From NCBI GenBank assembly GCA_936432065.2, contig OW386285.2:107079869-107143868 (forward strand): a stretch of DNA of 64,000 bases. The letters are read 5' to 3'. Positions 11,853 through 23,609 of the stretch are shown piece after piece (position 1 is the first letter of the stretch; every line of letters starts with the position of its first letter). This stretch comes from Rutpela maculata (lineage: Eukaryota; Arthropoda; Insecta; Coleoptera; Cerambycidae). The notes beneath the pieces are model-generated. The model worked only from the letters and a program-made list of their open reading frames with translations. It was not told where the DNA came from and ran no database searches. Made by a program: the position numbers and the translations under genes.

Positions 11853-12802
11853 TAGGGATTGCAATTTACCGGAAATTTTAATAACCGGTAAATTGGTAAA
11901 TAAAAATGTAAAAAACCATTTAACCGGTATTTACCGGTAATTTTTAGAATTAATGATTACGGTGGCGAAAATGGCAATTGTCTTTTTCCATGTACAAAAT
12001 TATCTAAATTTAACAAAAAACATTTTTATATACGTATATTTAACATAATGAACAAACAAAAGGTTTTTTATCAAAAGGAAAAAATATAAATGAAATAGAT
12101 TTAAATAAACAATTATTCTGTAAATAACAAAAATATCAATAAATACCTATTATTTCTGCTTACATCATTGTTAAAAAATATTATTTTGGGTATTCAGCAG
12201 ATGTTTTCTTTGAAAGTTATCTGCTGAATACCCAAAATAATATTTTTTAAAAATATCAACTTAAATAACAAAAATTATAAACATAACTCAAATAGGGCAT
12301 TTACTGAATACATAATCTAAAAATACTATATTTTTTAAAATAGCCCGTTAAAAGGGTTAGTTTTTCAAAACTATATCTGTTAGTCGTCTGATATTTGTGC
12401 ACCGAATACCACCAGCTGAAGATGCCCTTCCTCAATTGATATTGGTGGGTCGATAAGTTAATAAGAATTGGTAATAACATACTTCTAAAGGTATTCCACG
12501 GATATTTGCGGCAGTGAAATATTCAATTTCCTGTCGCAAGATATTGTCAATGTCTCTCTTGTATTTCTTGGGGCTTGGTGTTTGGATTTTACTTTTTATA
12601 ATATTATTTATTAATTGTTAAAAGTGCTCAGTGTTGGGACAGTCACTCTGTATTTAGTGAATACTAGTCAATGACATAAATAAAAACGTTGAATACGTCA
12701 CAAATCGTAAGTTCAGAATTTACCGAAATAACCGGTAATTATCATCATGTGTTTTTTTGTCCTGATAACCGGTTAACCGGTTAACCGGTATTGCAATCCC
12801 TA
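11853..12802. mobile_element. hAT nonautonomous element, copy 1 (950 bp), TSD CCAGAGAT
   Basis: The ends are TAGGGATTGCAAT...ATTGCAATCCCTA, with several CCGGTTAACCGG-type boxes just inside. The flanking 8-bp duplication is exact (11845-11852 and 12803-12810). It is about 90% alike in sequence and layout to the element at 15872-16710, but carries an extra internal block including a perfect hairpin. There is no transposase frame. Confidence 0.93.
12173..12248. repeat. Perfect 30-bp hairpin inside hAT copy 1
   Basis: Arms 12173-12202 and 12219-12248 are exact inverted complements (core TTTTGGGTATTCAGCAGAT) around a 16-nt loop. The length and geometry resemble a microRNA precursor. The block is absent from the sister element at 15872-16710. 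Confidence 0.85.
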
Positions 12803-12810
12803 CCAGAGAT

Positions 12811-13379
12811 ATGCCGAGGAAACTTTCCATATTTGATAAAAGTCCGTAAAAGTCGTGTAAATAATATAATTGTATGCAACTTATTTGGTATCAAAATGAA
12901 GCTTGCATCATCACGAATCAGATTTCACCATAAAATAGACTATCAATATACCCAATGGAAAGTTAAAATAAAATTTTTCAATGTGTAATAAATTATTTAT
13001 TTATTCAGTTTAAAGAATACATTTTGCATAGGTACATATTTGTGCAGTAATGCTGCACCGAGTGCTATTATATTATTATTTTAGATTTAAATGTGCACCA
13101 TACAAATCCCATACATAGAGGCCTATAAATACCTAATAATAAATTGCATTATTCAATAAATGAAATAGCAAGTTTGCAACACGTTCTAATAAACTACGGC
13201 ATAATCAATGTAGCAATATAAATTTATGTATTGTCATTAATAATTAATAAGGCGGTATACTAATTAATAGACGAGGTATTAATTTCGCATGAATCATGAC
13301 CGTCAGTGGTAAGTTTTTAAAGAATTATAGAATATGTTGTTAGAGGACAGTAGCAATATTTTACGGCTGTAGTAAATAG
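12811..13379. other. AT-rich intergenic DNA
   Basis: No gene or repeat recognised. Confidence 0.45.
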
Positions 13380-13666
13380 GTCTGCCTGTTTGTCTATAAC
13401 TTTTTTTTGCGCACACATATGTATTATAACAAGATATAGAACTAAATTATATTTTGATTTTATTCCGTTGAAGGGTTGGGGGGGGGGCAGCTTAGGGTAA
13501 ATGTGGGTAAATAGTTAAATCAAGCAAGTAAAAGGCCATTAAATTGATATTTAGTGTATATATAAGAGAAGCTAAGGCCTCAAAAAAATTGTTGATATTA
13601 GCCCCATTACCACCACCACCACCCCATTATTAAAAGTGGTGAAAAAAATAAAATTGTGATTTAGTG

Positions 13667-14207
13667 CAGTGGCGGATCCAGGGGGAGGGGGGCGCGGGGG
13701 GCGCGGGGGGCGCGGGGGGCGCGGGGGGCGCGGGGGGCGCGGGGGGCGCGGGGGGCGCGGGGGGCGCCCCTAGATACCTCACCAAAATGTCTTAATATTT
13801 TATTCCAGCATGTGGTCATAACAAGAGTACCATTCATTAACAGTAAATATAAATTGATAATTTTAAGAATAGAAAGTAAAAAGTAAACCGACGGTATGTA
13901 TTAAAATGTAGAGAGTTTTCAAAGTAATTACTTATTGTCCCTACAGTAGTAAATGATGGTAAAATGTCTCAATGATCACATGATCCTCTCCCAAAAATTC
14001 AATACAGTATAGTCGCGCCTCACTATCTTTATCTTTATTTCTATTTTTTTCTGTTTATTGGACAAGGCTGAATTACCCCTTTACAAAATAAAATATTTTT
14101 AGGTGCGCCTCCACTGCCCACGAGCCCACAGCCCGCGTACGTATCTGCTTAATTAGAAACCCTGTTAGGGTGCGCCCCCCCTTGGCATAATTCTGGATCC
14201 GCCACTG
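13667..14207. mobile_element. hAT-type MITE, 541 bp, TSD ATTTAGTG
   Basis: Its termini CAGTGGCGGATCCAG and CTGGATCCGCCACTG are perfect inverted complements. The flanking octamer ATTTAGTG is exact at 13659-13666 and 14208-14215. It lies inside, and is therefore younger than, the foldback element. The left end has an expanded G-rich array. Confidence 0.93.
13681..13770 (+). repeat. G-rich 9-bp tandem repeat (GGGGGGCGC)n
   Basis: About nine copies of GGGGGGCGC directly follow the MITE terminus. Repeated runs of six Gs separated by CGC fit strong G-quadruplex potential on the plus strand (C-rich on minus). Confidence 0.9.
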
Positions 14208-15290
14208 ATTTAGTGTATGTACAAGAACCGAAGGCCTCATCATATTTCTTTTTTTACTCTTTATGCACCCTCACTTCACGATAAATGTCACTAAAACTAA
14301 AATAGAAGATACGTTTCAAGCGGCTAGATTAAAAACGATTTATAAGTACTTTCCCTTACACCAGAATGTCATTTAGAAGAATGAAATAACACATACATTT
14401 TAAAAAATCTACCTCTATACATTCTGGTGATATAAATATAATACAAGTGTATCCATTAATAGTTAAATCAAATAACAAAAGTAAAATTTCTACTGAAAAC
14501 TGGCGAAAGTAATTATGACAGTATTTTGATATATATCTAGATGTCCAAATTCTGTACCAGATAAAAACCGCTGCCCAAGGAATCACTACTTCCACATCCA
14601 CATTTTTTATCCAAGTCACTCACAACGAAAAAATTTTGTATGCGGAAATAATTGTTTATGGAACTTTAATAATATAATATTTGAAATCCTCTACCCCAAA
14701 ACGATACCCATAAAACGATACCCCACATCGGTAGCGGGGTGGGGATGGTGATAGGGGGTGGTAGGGGGGGTGGATGAAGTAAAAAAACGTTTTGAGGTGT
14801 CTGGTTCTTGTACACACACTAAATCACATTTTTTTTGTTCATCCCCTTTAATAATGGGGTGGGTGTGGTAATGGGGGTGGCTAATGCCAAATTTTTTTTT
14901 TAAGACCTTAGCTTCTCTTGTATATACTAAATACCAATTTTATGGACGCTTACCTGCTCTATTTACCTATTTTCCCCAAATTTACCCCAATTTACCCCCC
15001 AACCCTTCGACGGAACAAGATGAAAATATAATCTAGTTCTAGATTTCGTTAAAGTACATATGTGTACCAAATTTCAAGTCAATATCTCAAACGGTTCCAG
15101 AGTAAACGTACGCACAAAAAAAGTTACAGACAAACAGACCGACAGACAAACCGACAGACAGACCGACAGACAGAAATTGGTTTTCGCTCACACTTAAAAT
15201 CTCGACGTTTCGTGGCATTCTAAGCCTATTTGAACAATAAAAAATTTTTAAAATTTTTTTTGTCGTTACTATACTTCCACTGGATGTGGA

Positions 15291-15863
15291 AGTAAAAACA
15301 CATTCTTCCTTCTTGTTTTCTATATAGTTTACCTACGTGATTATCAGCGCACAGTTGAATTTCATTCCACTTAACAATACAAGTTTTACCACCCCCGACG
15401 GTGTATTGACCATGTTTTTACCTGCACTGGCACGCCATTCGGCATTCAATCTCTGTCTGCAATATATCATTCATTGAAATATCCGACAATTCAAGAAACC
15501 ATTGATTCATTTGTTCCCAATCTAAATCTTGACCCATTTTAGAGTAAAATTTTAAGCAAAACTTCAAATATTTGAGAAACATGACTAGCCATCATATGAG
15601 GCAAATTATTTTTGAGTATATAAACTGAAGATATGAGAAATCTATTTCAGCAAGCACTTAACTAAATATTTCGTTTTTGAATCTACCTATACTTTCTTTC
15701 AATTCAGTAGAAATAATATAATTAAAACACATAAAATCAATCCGTACGTGTCAAGAGACATCAACAATTTCTTAATTTATTAACTTATTTATATTTACAA
15801 ATATTAGTATAGTAACATTCTTAATCATGGACACACAAGTGCACTTTACAAATAAATGTGTAA
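15291..15863. other. AT-rich intergenic DNA
   Basis: No gene recognised. Nothing beyond scattered AT-rich sequence. Confidence 0.4.
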
Positions 15864-15871
15864 TTTGTGAT

Positions 15872-16710
15872 TAGGGATTGCAATTTACCGGAAGTTTTAA
15901 TAACCGGTAAATCGGTAAATAAAAATGTAAATAACCGGTTAAGCGGTATTTACCGGTAATTTTTAGAATGAATTATTAGGGTGGCGAAAATGGCAATTGT
16001 CTTTTTCCATGTACAAAATTATCTAAATTTAACAAAAAACATTTTTATGTACGTATATTTAACATAATGAACAAACAAAAGTTTTTTATCAAAAGGAAGA
16101 AATATAAATGAAATAAATTTAAATCAATCATTCATTATTCGGTAAATAACAAAAATATCAACTTAAATAACAAAAATTATAAACATAAACTCAAATAGGG
16201 TATTTACTGAATACCTAATCTAAAAATACAATATTTTTTAAAAATAGCCCGTTAAAAGTTTTTTAAGCTATATCTGTTAGTCGTCTGATATTTGTTCATA
16301 GAATACCACCAGCTGAAGATGCCCTTCCTCAATCGATATTGATGGGTCGATAAGTTAATAAGAATTGGTAATAACATACTTCTAAATGTATTCCACGGAT
16401 ATTTGCGGCAGTGAAATATTCAATTTCCTGTCGCAAGATATTGTCGATGTCTCTCTTGTATTTTTTAGGACTTGGTGTTTGGATTTTACTTTTTATAATA
16501 TTATTTATTTATTGTTAAAAGTGCTCAGTGTTGGGACAGTCACTCTGTATTTAGTGAATACTAGTCACTGACATACATAGAAACGTTGAATACATGACAT
16601 ATCGTAAGTTCAGAATTTACCGAAATAACCGGTAAAAAATTTAAATAACCGGTAATTATCGTCATGTGTTTTTTGTCCTGATAACCAGTTAACCGGTATT
16701 GCAATCCCTT
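15872..16710. mobile_element. hAT nonautonomous element, copy 2 (839 bp), TSD TTTGTGAT
   Basis: Same family as 11853-12802: TAGGGATTGCAATTTACCGG at the left, and CCGGTATTGCAATCCCT at the right with the last base mutated. The exact octamer TTTGTGAT flanks it (15864-15871 and 16711-16718). It lacks the hairpin block of copy 1. The 61-residue ORF inside is not conserved coding. Confidence 0.92.
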
Positions 16711-16948
16711 TTTGTGATAAATAAAACAGAGATTTCGACGGAAATGAATGAAAAATGGTTACATTTATTAAAACACCTAGTAATTGACATCATCGTGGTT
16801 GTACTTAGATGGGTGACCGTCAGAGGAAACCCAACGATCTCTTCTAGTGGCTTGTATATCAGCGTATTTGTAGTTATATAATTTAAAGCCTCCATTTATT
16901 TTAAATGCCACATCCGTGAGTCACAGTGGGCCGTGTGAGCCTTTTATA

Positions 16949-18001
16949 TGAATCGCTAACTTCAGAAACGGGACATGTGCCATTTCAAGAAATGTTCAGG
17001 AAGTAAAACAAACTTTCTAGTTTCTATAAAACCTATATTTTTCACCCAAATTTTCGGCAATAAATTTCTCATGACTTCAGCTATAAGTTAGCATAAGATC
17101 TATATGATTTTTGTTTTGTCAATTAGCTCAAATTTGACATAAGGACATGTCACTTTTTTGCAGTAAAGGAAACGTTATCAAAAGAAAGTATGAAAAAAAG
17201 ATTTATTTTGTAAGTTAATAATTCAAAAATAACAAAAAAAAATCTATTCATCATTACATCCCCTGTCAATAGATGGCGAAGCAGTAATTTCTTGCCAAAA
17301 TGCTGAATACGCCTCCGGAATGAATTTTGTAATGAGCATTATGTGAGCCATCTTTTTCTTGCTAATGGGTAGCTTTTCCGGATAAACTTTCTTTGTGGGT
17401 TGAGTTTTATATTCTTTGTAGTATTTCTCAGGCAGAATGTATTTGATGTTAAGCAGTTTATAAAGTCTTGGCCAACAACTTCTTCAGCGGAAGAAATGGT
17501 AATATGGTACCATATGTGGTACGAAGAAATAGAAAATTACTTTTTTTGACTTTTCCATAAGAGTCATTGTTCAGGCAAGTTTTTTTTATAAAACTCACGC
17601 CACCAGAATTAAAATCATAAACTAAATCGTGAGATACTATCACCACCAAAAATTTTTGAGATATTTTCGAAGCTTTGCAGATTATTTCAATGTATTCTTG
17701 AATGGTGTAGTTAAGCACTCTAGTCACAGTCGCATGGCATATGACATGGCATGATTATTTGTGCTACATGTAAAAAGCTAGGTTAGGTATATAAAGTGGT
17801 ACGTTTACCGCAGAAAGAGGACATCTCACGGACATGTCCCGTTTCTACAGTAAACCATAATTTAATCTTTACACAGTGTCAAGTGGATTCATAGAATAAG
17901 TCCCGTTTTTGCAGTAAACATGCGTTTAGGTCACCTAAAACAAGAATATGCAAAAATGTCGATTTGATGGAAAGTTGGACCTTTCTGAAGTTAGCGATTC
18001 A
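16949..18001. mobile_element. TIR transposon with TA target duplication (1053 bp)
   Basis: The ends are inverted copies TGAATCGCTAACTTCAGAA and TTCTGAAGTTAGCGATTCA. Removing the element plus one TA restores the open frame of the LINE it interrupts (I-Y then K-R-L), so the TA duplication (16947-16948, 18002-18003) is well supported. The interior has a decayed minus-strand ORF of unknown family. TA targeting points to the Tc1/mariner superfamily, but no DDE signature was recognised. Confidence 0.75.
17244..17727 (-). pseudogene. Decayed ORF of unknown family inside the TA-target element
   Basis: Two overlapping minus-strand frames look like one former protein. The upstream frame (17458-17727, 89 aa) contains VVIVSHDLVYDF and FLFLRTTYGTILPF. 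The downstream frame continues with LPEKYYKEYK, KLPISKKKMAHIML and FWQEITASPS, ending at a stop at 17244-17246. The frame change is near 17465. It is probably the host element's transposase or accessory gene, but I do not recognise the family. Confidence 0.45.
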
Positions 18002-18250
18002 TATATCTTCAGTTTCAGGCTTCTACTTAATACCTTGTTTTTCATTAGATCTTTGTATTTATAGTAACAGCAATTACCACTCACAACACGAAATTTGATT
18101 TCTTGTGTTATACAGTTCGTTATTAATTTTTGGCAGTAAGTATACAAAGGTATCAATATGCTCAAACGTATACTTTTCTGTGGTAAAGCTCTGACTCCAT
18201 AGGTTCTTTTTAATTTCATGGATTTTGGTATTACCTTGTTTGTATGTAGT

Positions 18251-18989
18251 CCTCCGATTAAAGAACTTATATCTAGATACATAACAGGCTTTATTTTCAC
18301 TATATACCTTGTTTGCTCCTAACATAATCACATTATATGTCCATTAAAAAGAATAGATGAACATCACATCCCATAGGCAACAGTGGCGTTGTGTGTAGAA
18401 AATGTGTAGAATGGTAAATATTTTCATTAAAATGCAATTGCAATTCCTGCATTGCCGGCTCTTTTTACAACGTGATGTAGGCATACGATATTACAGTAAG
18501 ATAATACAGTAAGATAAATATGTGTTGAAAGGATATTAAAATTTAATTGCTATTCACTTTATAACTGTAAACTGAACTTCATCATGTTACGACTATGGAA
18601 CGATCGATTTTCTTCTTTTCTAAACTGCTTTCTGCAAACGGCACAGCACTTAACCATTTTGCACTAAATATATTGTCACTAAACTGTGTAAATATGAATA
18701 GAGAATATTATTTAGGTATTAAGCAAATCACAACTTAAAATAAAAAGACTTCTTCACCACATTTTGATCGAAAAACACGAAAAACACTTATTAACATTAA
18801 TGGCGGACTGTCAAAAGTGTTAAACTGAGATTATGATAATCGAACTTACCGATCGTGCTCGAATCGGCCGCGATTAGATCGACTAGCCAATCAAGAACTT
18901 ATGGGAAGAAGTGCCTTAGATTGTAACTATCTCAGCAACATACTAATCAGTATAATTATGTATCTAGATATAAGTTCTTTAATCGGAGG
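18251..18989. mobile_element. TIR element (739 bp), 6-bp TSD TGTAGT
   Basis: The ends are perfect inverted repeats of about 30 bp (CCTCCGATTAAAGAACTTAT... and its complement). The flanking TGTAGT is duplicated (18245-18250, 18990-18995). It sits inside the LINE. A related, inverted copy lies at about 22535-23235, and a small fragment at 40771-40803. It encodes nothing recognisable. Confidence 0.75.
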
Positions 18990-19352
18990 TGTAGTCCATG
19001 TTATTACGTTTCATTGTCTAGTCTGGTTAGTATTTCCTTTAGAGCCCATCTATTCCTGCTGCTGTTGTCTGCATAAGCACCTAGCTGAAGCGACTTTGTT
19101 CCTACATGTCCAGTTATTCCAGTTTTTCTTATAGCAATTTCCAATAACATGTAGAAGATCACTGCAGAGAGAGCATTCTCCTTGCTTCTATTGATACTAA
19201 AAGGTGTTGTTAGCTCACTATCCACTCTGGTTACCGCTTTGGATTTCTCCATAGTGGTCTTGGTTAGATTTACCAATTTTGACGGTATACCTAGAAGGAG
19301 AAGATCATTGATCATTTTTTGCCTATTTACACTATCAAAAGCTTGTTTGTAG

Positions 19353-20236
19353 CAGAGGCGTACCTAGGCTACATGGGGCTCTGGGACGACATACATTTTG
19401 GGGCTCCTATAGACAATAGTGATAAGCAGAAAAAAAAACAGAAGATATAACAATAAAAAAAAAGATCTTCAAAAAATATCTCAAAAAAATAAGAAATAAA
19501 ATTTCAGTAAGTTTTACTAATATCTCTCTACTTATTAGTGGAAAGTAGCAAGGAACTGTACCTTTTTACCTAATATCAATTTAAAATCGGTGCAAAAATA
19601 TTTAATTTCAAAAATACGTTTTGTACCGATTTCAAATTGATATTAGGTAATAAGGTACAGTTCCTTGCTATTTGCCACTAATAGGTAGACAAATATTAGT
19701 AAAACTGAGTGAAATTTTACTTATTACTTTTTACAAGAATTTTTGAAAGCGGTTCTGATTTAAAAAAAAATTCAAACTTTTTAATAGCTTCTATTATTTA
19801 TTTAATTTCTAAATAGTGAAAGAAACTATTGTGAAATTCTCTGTATGTGAATGTTACCAGCAAAATAATATCCTGTTGTTTGTGAATTAATTGAAATTAT
19901 CGGTAACTCCGCCAAATCTTCGAATATGGAAAATACACTTCACTATTCGTATATAGAAACACACTGATACAAGTGATACGACAGAGAGCAAAACTGTTTC
20001 CGATTGATGCGTTGGAGAAGCTCGCGTTCACTTGGGTAAGACGGGTAAGATGGAAAGTTACGAGTTATACAGTGGAAACCATACCGCTGCAAATTATTAT
20101 TAATATTTCGGGGAAATCACACCGCTGCGAATGCGAACACAACGCGATATTAATATCTCGTGGGACCCAGGTGGGGCCCTAAAAGCTTGGAGCCCCGGGC
20201 AACTGCCCGAATTGTCCGTGCATAACTACGCCTCTG
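19353..20236. mobile_element. hAT-type MITE (884 bp) inside the LINE
   Basis: The termini are CAGAGGCGTA at the left and TACGCCTCTG at the right. The flanking octamers, GTTTGTAG and GATTGTAG, differ at one base. LINE frames on either side join across it. Its middle (about 19509-19700) is an imperfect palindrome with arms of about 85 bp around TTTCAAAAATACG. No transposase. Confidence 0.8.
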
Positions 20237-20394
20237 GATTGTAGTCAATATATAGATTGCACAGATTAATGTTGTGCTCATATCCCTGTTCCTGAAGTTG
20301 CCTAAGCATAAATATGATATCCGCTGTAGAGCAGTTGACAGTCGTCCAATTGACAGTCGTCTAGAATTTTCTCAGTGCCATGCACACGCCACCC

Positions 20395-20772
20395 CGCGCC
20401 ATTACCGAGCTGCCACCATAATTTGGACATGTTCATAAATTGGCATGGTCAAGTCGCTCACTTGTCTTTCAATGTAATCTCTCAAAACTTTCTGGTGAAC
20501 TGACTCATCAGAAACAATTGGCTCCATTATTTAATGCCCCAATGCAGATGTACCCTAGCAATTGCAAGGCGTGACAGTCTGTGATCCCGGTCAACTCTGA
20601 GACTGATGCAGGTATTCTTGCACAAACAATATTCTCTCAATCGTCTCCTTACTGTTGTTTCACTCATCGCTACGTGCCGCATCTCCTCCAGTCGACGGCG
20701 TCTTGCCTGAACAGCAGCAATGGTGTCGGTCACACAAGATCCTAAGCGAAAAGAAACGGTCATCTTGGGCAT
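20395..20772 (-). pseudogene. Tc1-like transposase fragment
   Basis: The minus-strand frame contains a helix-turn-helix pattern (MSETTVRRRLRE) followed by LRVDRDHRLSRLAIARVHLHW, the linker that precedes the catalytic domain in Tc1-family transposases. After HWGIK the frame stops, although the downstream DNA still reads roughly like the next segment. No intact catalytic triad; a dead relic. Confidence 0.6.
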
Positions 20773-21499
20773 TTGTGCACCTGCTTCTACCAGATCCTAT
20801 TCGTTTTGTGAACTCTTCAGTTCCACGAAAGCGTTCTACGAATTTCTAAATATTGCATTTTGAAACTTTCACTACTCTAGCCGTATTAAACTGAGATCTG
20901 CGAGTTACAACAAAGAGAAAACGGCTGAGTAAATCTGCCAAGCAAACAATATAGTAAAATAGAGAAGTTGCATGATTTTTTTTTTATAATGAGAATCGAT
21001 ACAGCATCAAAAAACAGTTATAAAAATGTAAAATTTACGATTTTTTGAATGTTAATACAGCGAGAAAATAAATAATTTCATCGGTGAGGAATTTGGATAT
21101 TTCAACAAGGCAGTTATTTGGCGCCATTAACTGTGACGTTTCCCGTTATGATTTGTCCATCGAAATTAATAACAAACTGGAAGGTGCACTCGACTAGAGA
21201 AAGTGACACAGAGATAGAAACTTGCGTGCACTATATTCCATCCTTTTTCTCGGTCTTTGTACAGACGGTTAAGCCAATCGGACGTTTTCTTCAACCAATC
21301 AGATCTTGTCAGACAAGGACGGAATAGTGAACGGAAGTTTCTTTTTCCGTAGAAACATGCTTCTGTAATTTCGTATATCTAAAGCAATTTCGATGGGTTT
21401 GTCAAATGTCAGTTTACTGTTTATTGTTTACAGTCAGTTTACCAAGTTGTGGTGTTATTGTGTTATTACTTGGTTAATGAGCTAGTGAACAACAATATT
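20773..21499. other. Intergenic DNA
   Basis: No supportable gene. A 69-residue ORF at 21118-21327 shows no recognisable features. Confidence 0.4.
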
Positions 21500-21568
21500 A
21501 TGACTAATAATTACAAATATAGCATTGTGCCTAAATGTAAAACTAAGAGTGTCACTACAAATATGGTA
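21500..21568 (+). pseudogene. Possible THAP-type zinc-finger N-terminus
   Basis: A short plus-strand frame starting MTNNYKYSIVPKCKTKS resembles the start of a THAP domain (initial aromatic, then C-x2-4-C type). It is followed by an AATATG/GTAATT splice-donor-like site. Downstream coding is not apparent. It could equally be chance or a transposon relic. Confidence 0.2.
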
Positions 21569-22149
21569 ATTTTACATTCAAGATTCTCCAAAATTAGTTC
21601 GTAGACAGACGTCAACGAGAGGTTAGGGCACTGCGTCTACTTTGGACAAATTATCCGAATAACGGATGTCGTCATTGACTTCACGCCAATAAGAAACCGT
21701 TTGCAGTCACGTTGTTTTGTTTTCAAATTACAGCATAATCTAAATATTAATTTTACGGAAAATAAATTTTATTTTGAATTTCTTTTGTTATAATCATTTT
21801 CTGCGTAATGGAAATTAAAAGTAAATCACTTTTTCAAGCATTTTAAAATTTCATGCATTTTCCCTATTGTTCGCTTTTTGTTTGAAAGTTTGTATCTTCT
21901 ACGAGAAGACAGATAATGGAATGAAAGAAAATGTTGAGAATAGACGTGGCATGTGAAACATGTCGAGACATGGCCCTCCTGCTAAATATTCCACAGGATC
22001 TTTTTAAGAAAAGACATAATAATAAACTCTATGAATTTATCTACAACTTGCTAAAAAAAAATCATTAAAGTCGGTCCAGGGATGACAAAATTTGTAAGTA
22101 TCAAACTAATGTGGTTAATATATAATGTAATAAAAATATCCCCTAATAG

Positions 22150-22500
22150 TTCAGTAACTAGAGGTTTCAACTTCGAAATAATGTCATATGTATTGGATTT
22201 TGTCCATTTTTTGGCAATTTAATAGTAAGTACATCAAAGAAAAGTTTCTATATTATGCAGGGGCTTGCTAATTTATAGGGGGGGATGCCACCTTTTTTCA
22301 GTGGGTGGCACCTGAAAAAAAAAAAACAAAAACATTGAAGCTGAAAGAGAATCAAATAAGAAAAAAGGCTTTATGCAACTTTTCACATAAATTTAAGTTA
22401 TAACGACTTGAAAATTGGACTTTTAGCTTGAAAAAAAAGGTTTTTCAAAATAATTTTCATCAAATAACTTGAAAAAATATTACAGTGAGCTAAAACATGC
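22150..22500 (-). mobile_element. Fragment of the 57.6-59.3 kb foldback family
   Basis: Inverted and alignable to 58990-59300. Shared segments include CTAGAGGTTT-AACTTCG, AAAGTTTCTATATT, GGGGCTTGCTAATTT, GGTGGCAC and TATAACGACTTGAAAATT. Only one end of the family is represented. Confidence 0.7.
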
Positions 22501-22534
22501 TAGAAACAAATAATACTGCTGAATTGAGGATAAG

Positions 22535-23235
22535 TCTAGATACATAATGGCATGAATTTTATGATCCCGAAAGACTCCCAATCTAAGGCACTTCTTCCCA
22601 TAAGTTGCTGATTGGCCCATCGGCGTATTCGCGGCCGCTCGTACACGGTCGGCTTCAGTTCGATTATCATAATCTCAGTTTGACAGTTTTGACAGTATCA
22701 GTCATTAATGTTAATAAGTGTTTTTCGTGTTTTTCGATCAAAATATGGTGAAGAAGTCTTTTTATTTTAAGTTGTGATTTGCCTAATACCTAAATAATAT
22801 TCTCTGTTCATATTTACACAGTTTAGTGAAAATTTAGTGCAACATGCAACAGTGCTGTGCCATTTGCAGAAATCGATCATTTCATAACTGAGTAGGTCAT
22901 AGTCGTAACATGATGAAGTTCAGTTTATAGTTTTAATAATAATATTATAAATAATATCCTTCCAATGCATATTTCCCTTGAATAAAACATCTTTACTTAT
23001 TGTATTTTTTCAATCTGCGTTAATATTCCTAGAAGTTAACCAATAATTATCACATAAAATAGGTACAATATTTTACATTTTCCCTTCTACACATACCCGC
23101 CTCTGTTGCCTATGGGAAGTGATGTTCATCTATCCATTTTAATGGACATATAATGTGACTATATTAGGAGCAAATAAGGTATATGAAGAAAAGGTAGCCA
23201 TTATGTATCTAGATATAAGTTCTTTAATCGGAGAT
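22535..23235. mobile_element. Diverged copy of the 18251-18989 TIR element, inverted
   Basis: The right end retains ATGTATCTAGATATAAGTTC and TTTAATCGG. The interior aligns in reverse orientation with 18251-18989 (for example TTAATAAGTGTTTTTCGTG and GTAACATGATGAAGTTCAG against their complements). The left terminus is eroded (TCTAGATACATAATGG only). Confidence 0.7.
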
Positions 23236-23603
23236 CATTACATATGAGATTATTCCTAAATGAATTTAATTAATTAATTCCATATGAGAAATATTTTTCA
23301 TTTTGTGGTGATATTTGTTCGACAAAACCATATTCACGTTGTTATGGCGAAAACTCATTTTACAAAAATATAGTGACGATATTTCTAAAAAGGACTCAAA
23401 AAGGCGCAATATAGCTGTAACTGAAGTAATATTTATTAATTCTGTATTTATTTATAATTAATTTATGAAATTAATACATGTTACTTTAAGCATTAAGCAT
23501 TGTAATTAACGACCGTAGTAATAAGATTAAACTTTAATATGAAGTGTTTTTATCATATAGAACTTTATAGAGTCTAGTCTTGAATAAATACAGTTTGAGA
23601 TAA

Positions 23604-23609
23604 CATATC
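23604..23609. repeat. Polinton target-site duplication, left (CATATC)
   Basis: Identical to 39159-39164 and immediately outside the terminal AG of the left inverted repeat. Confidence 0.93.

Larger units (their letters stand above)
13380..15290. mobile_element. Foldback element interrupted by a hAT MITE
   Basis: The left portions (about 13395-13658 and 14216-14350) are inverted copies of about 14640-15120. Paired landmarks are ACCCTTC-AC, TTTACC, GAGAAGCTAAGG, ATTAGCC-CATTACCACC and their complements. The hAT MITE at 13667-14207 splits the left arm. The right end has GACAGACA-type short repeats (15127-15180). No coding capacity. Confidence 0.7.
16895..20340 (-). pseudogene. LINE reverse transcriptase, broken by three insertions
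   Basis: Minus-strand reverse transcriptase segments appear in correct N-to-C order. About 20237-20340 encodes a TADIIFMLRQ-type start followed by LYIDY. 18996-19352 encodes YKQAFDSVNR, LLLLGIPSKL and an ALSAV-F, AIRKTGITG, LGAYAD run, where the YxDD box has decayed to YADN. 18004-18250 encodes FEHIDTFVYL and a GNCCYY-YKDLM, VLSRSLKLK run. 16895-16946 encodes the Y-K-R-L-T-R-P-T-V-T-H-G end. These are the fingers, palm and thumb landmarks of a non-LTR element. It is split by a hAT MITE (19353-20236), a TIR element (18251-18989) and a TA-target element (16949-18001), so it is inactive. Confidence 0.8.
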
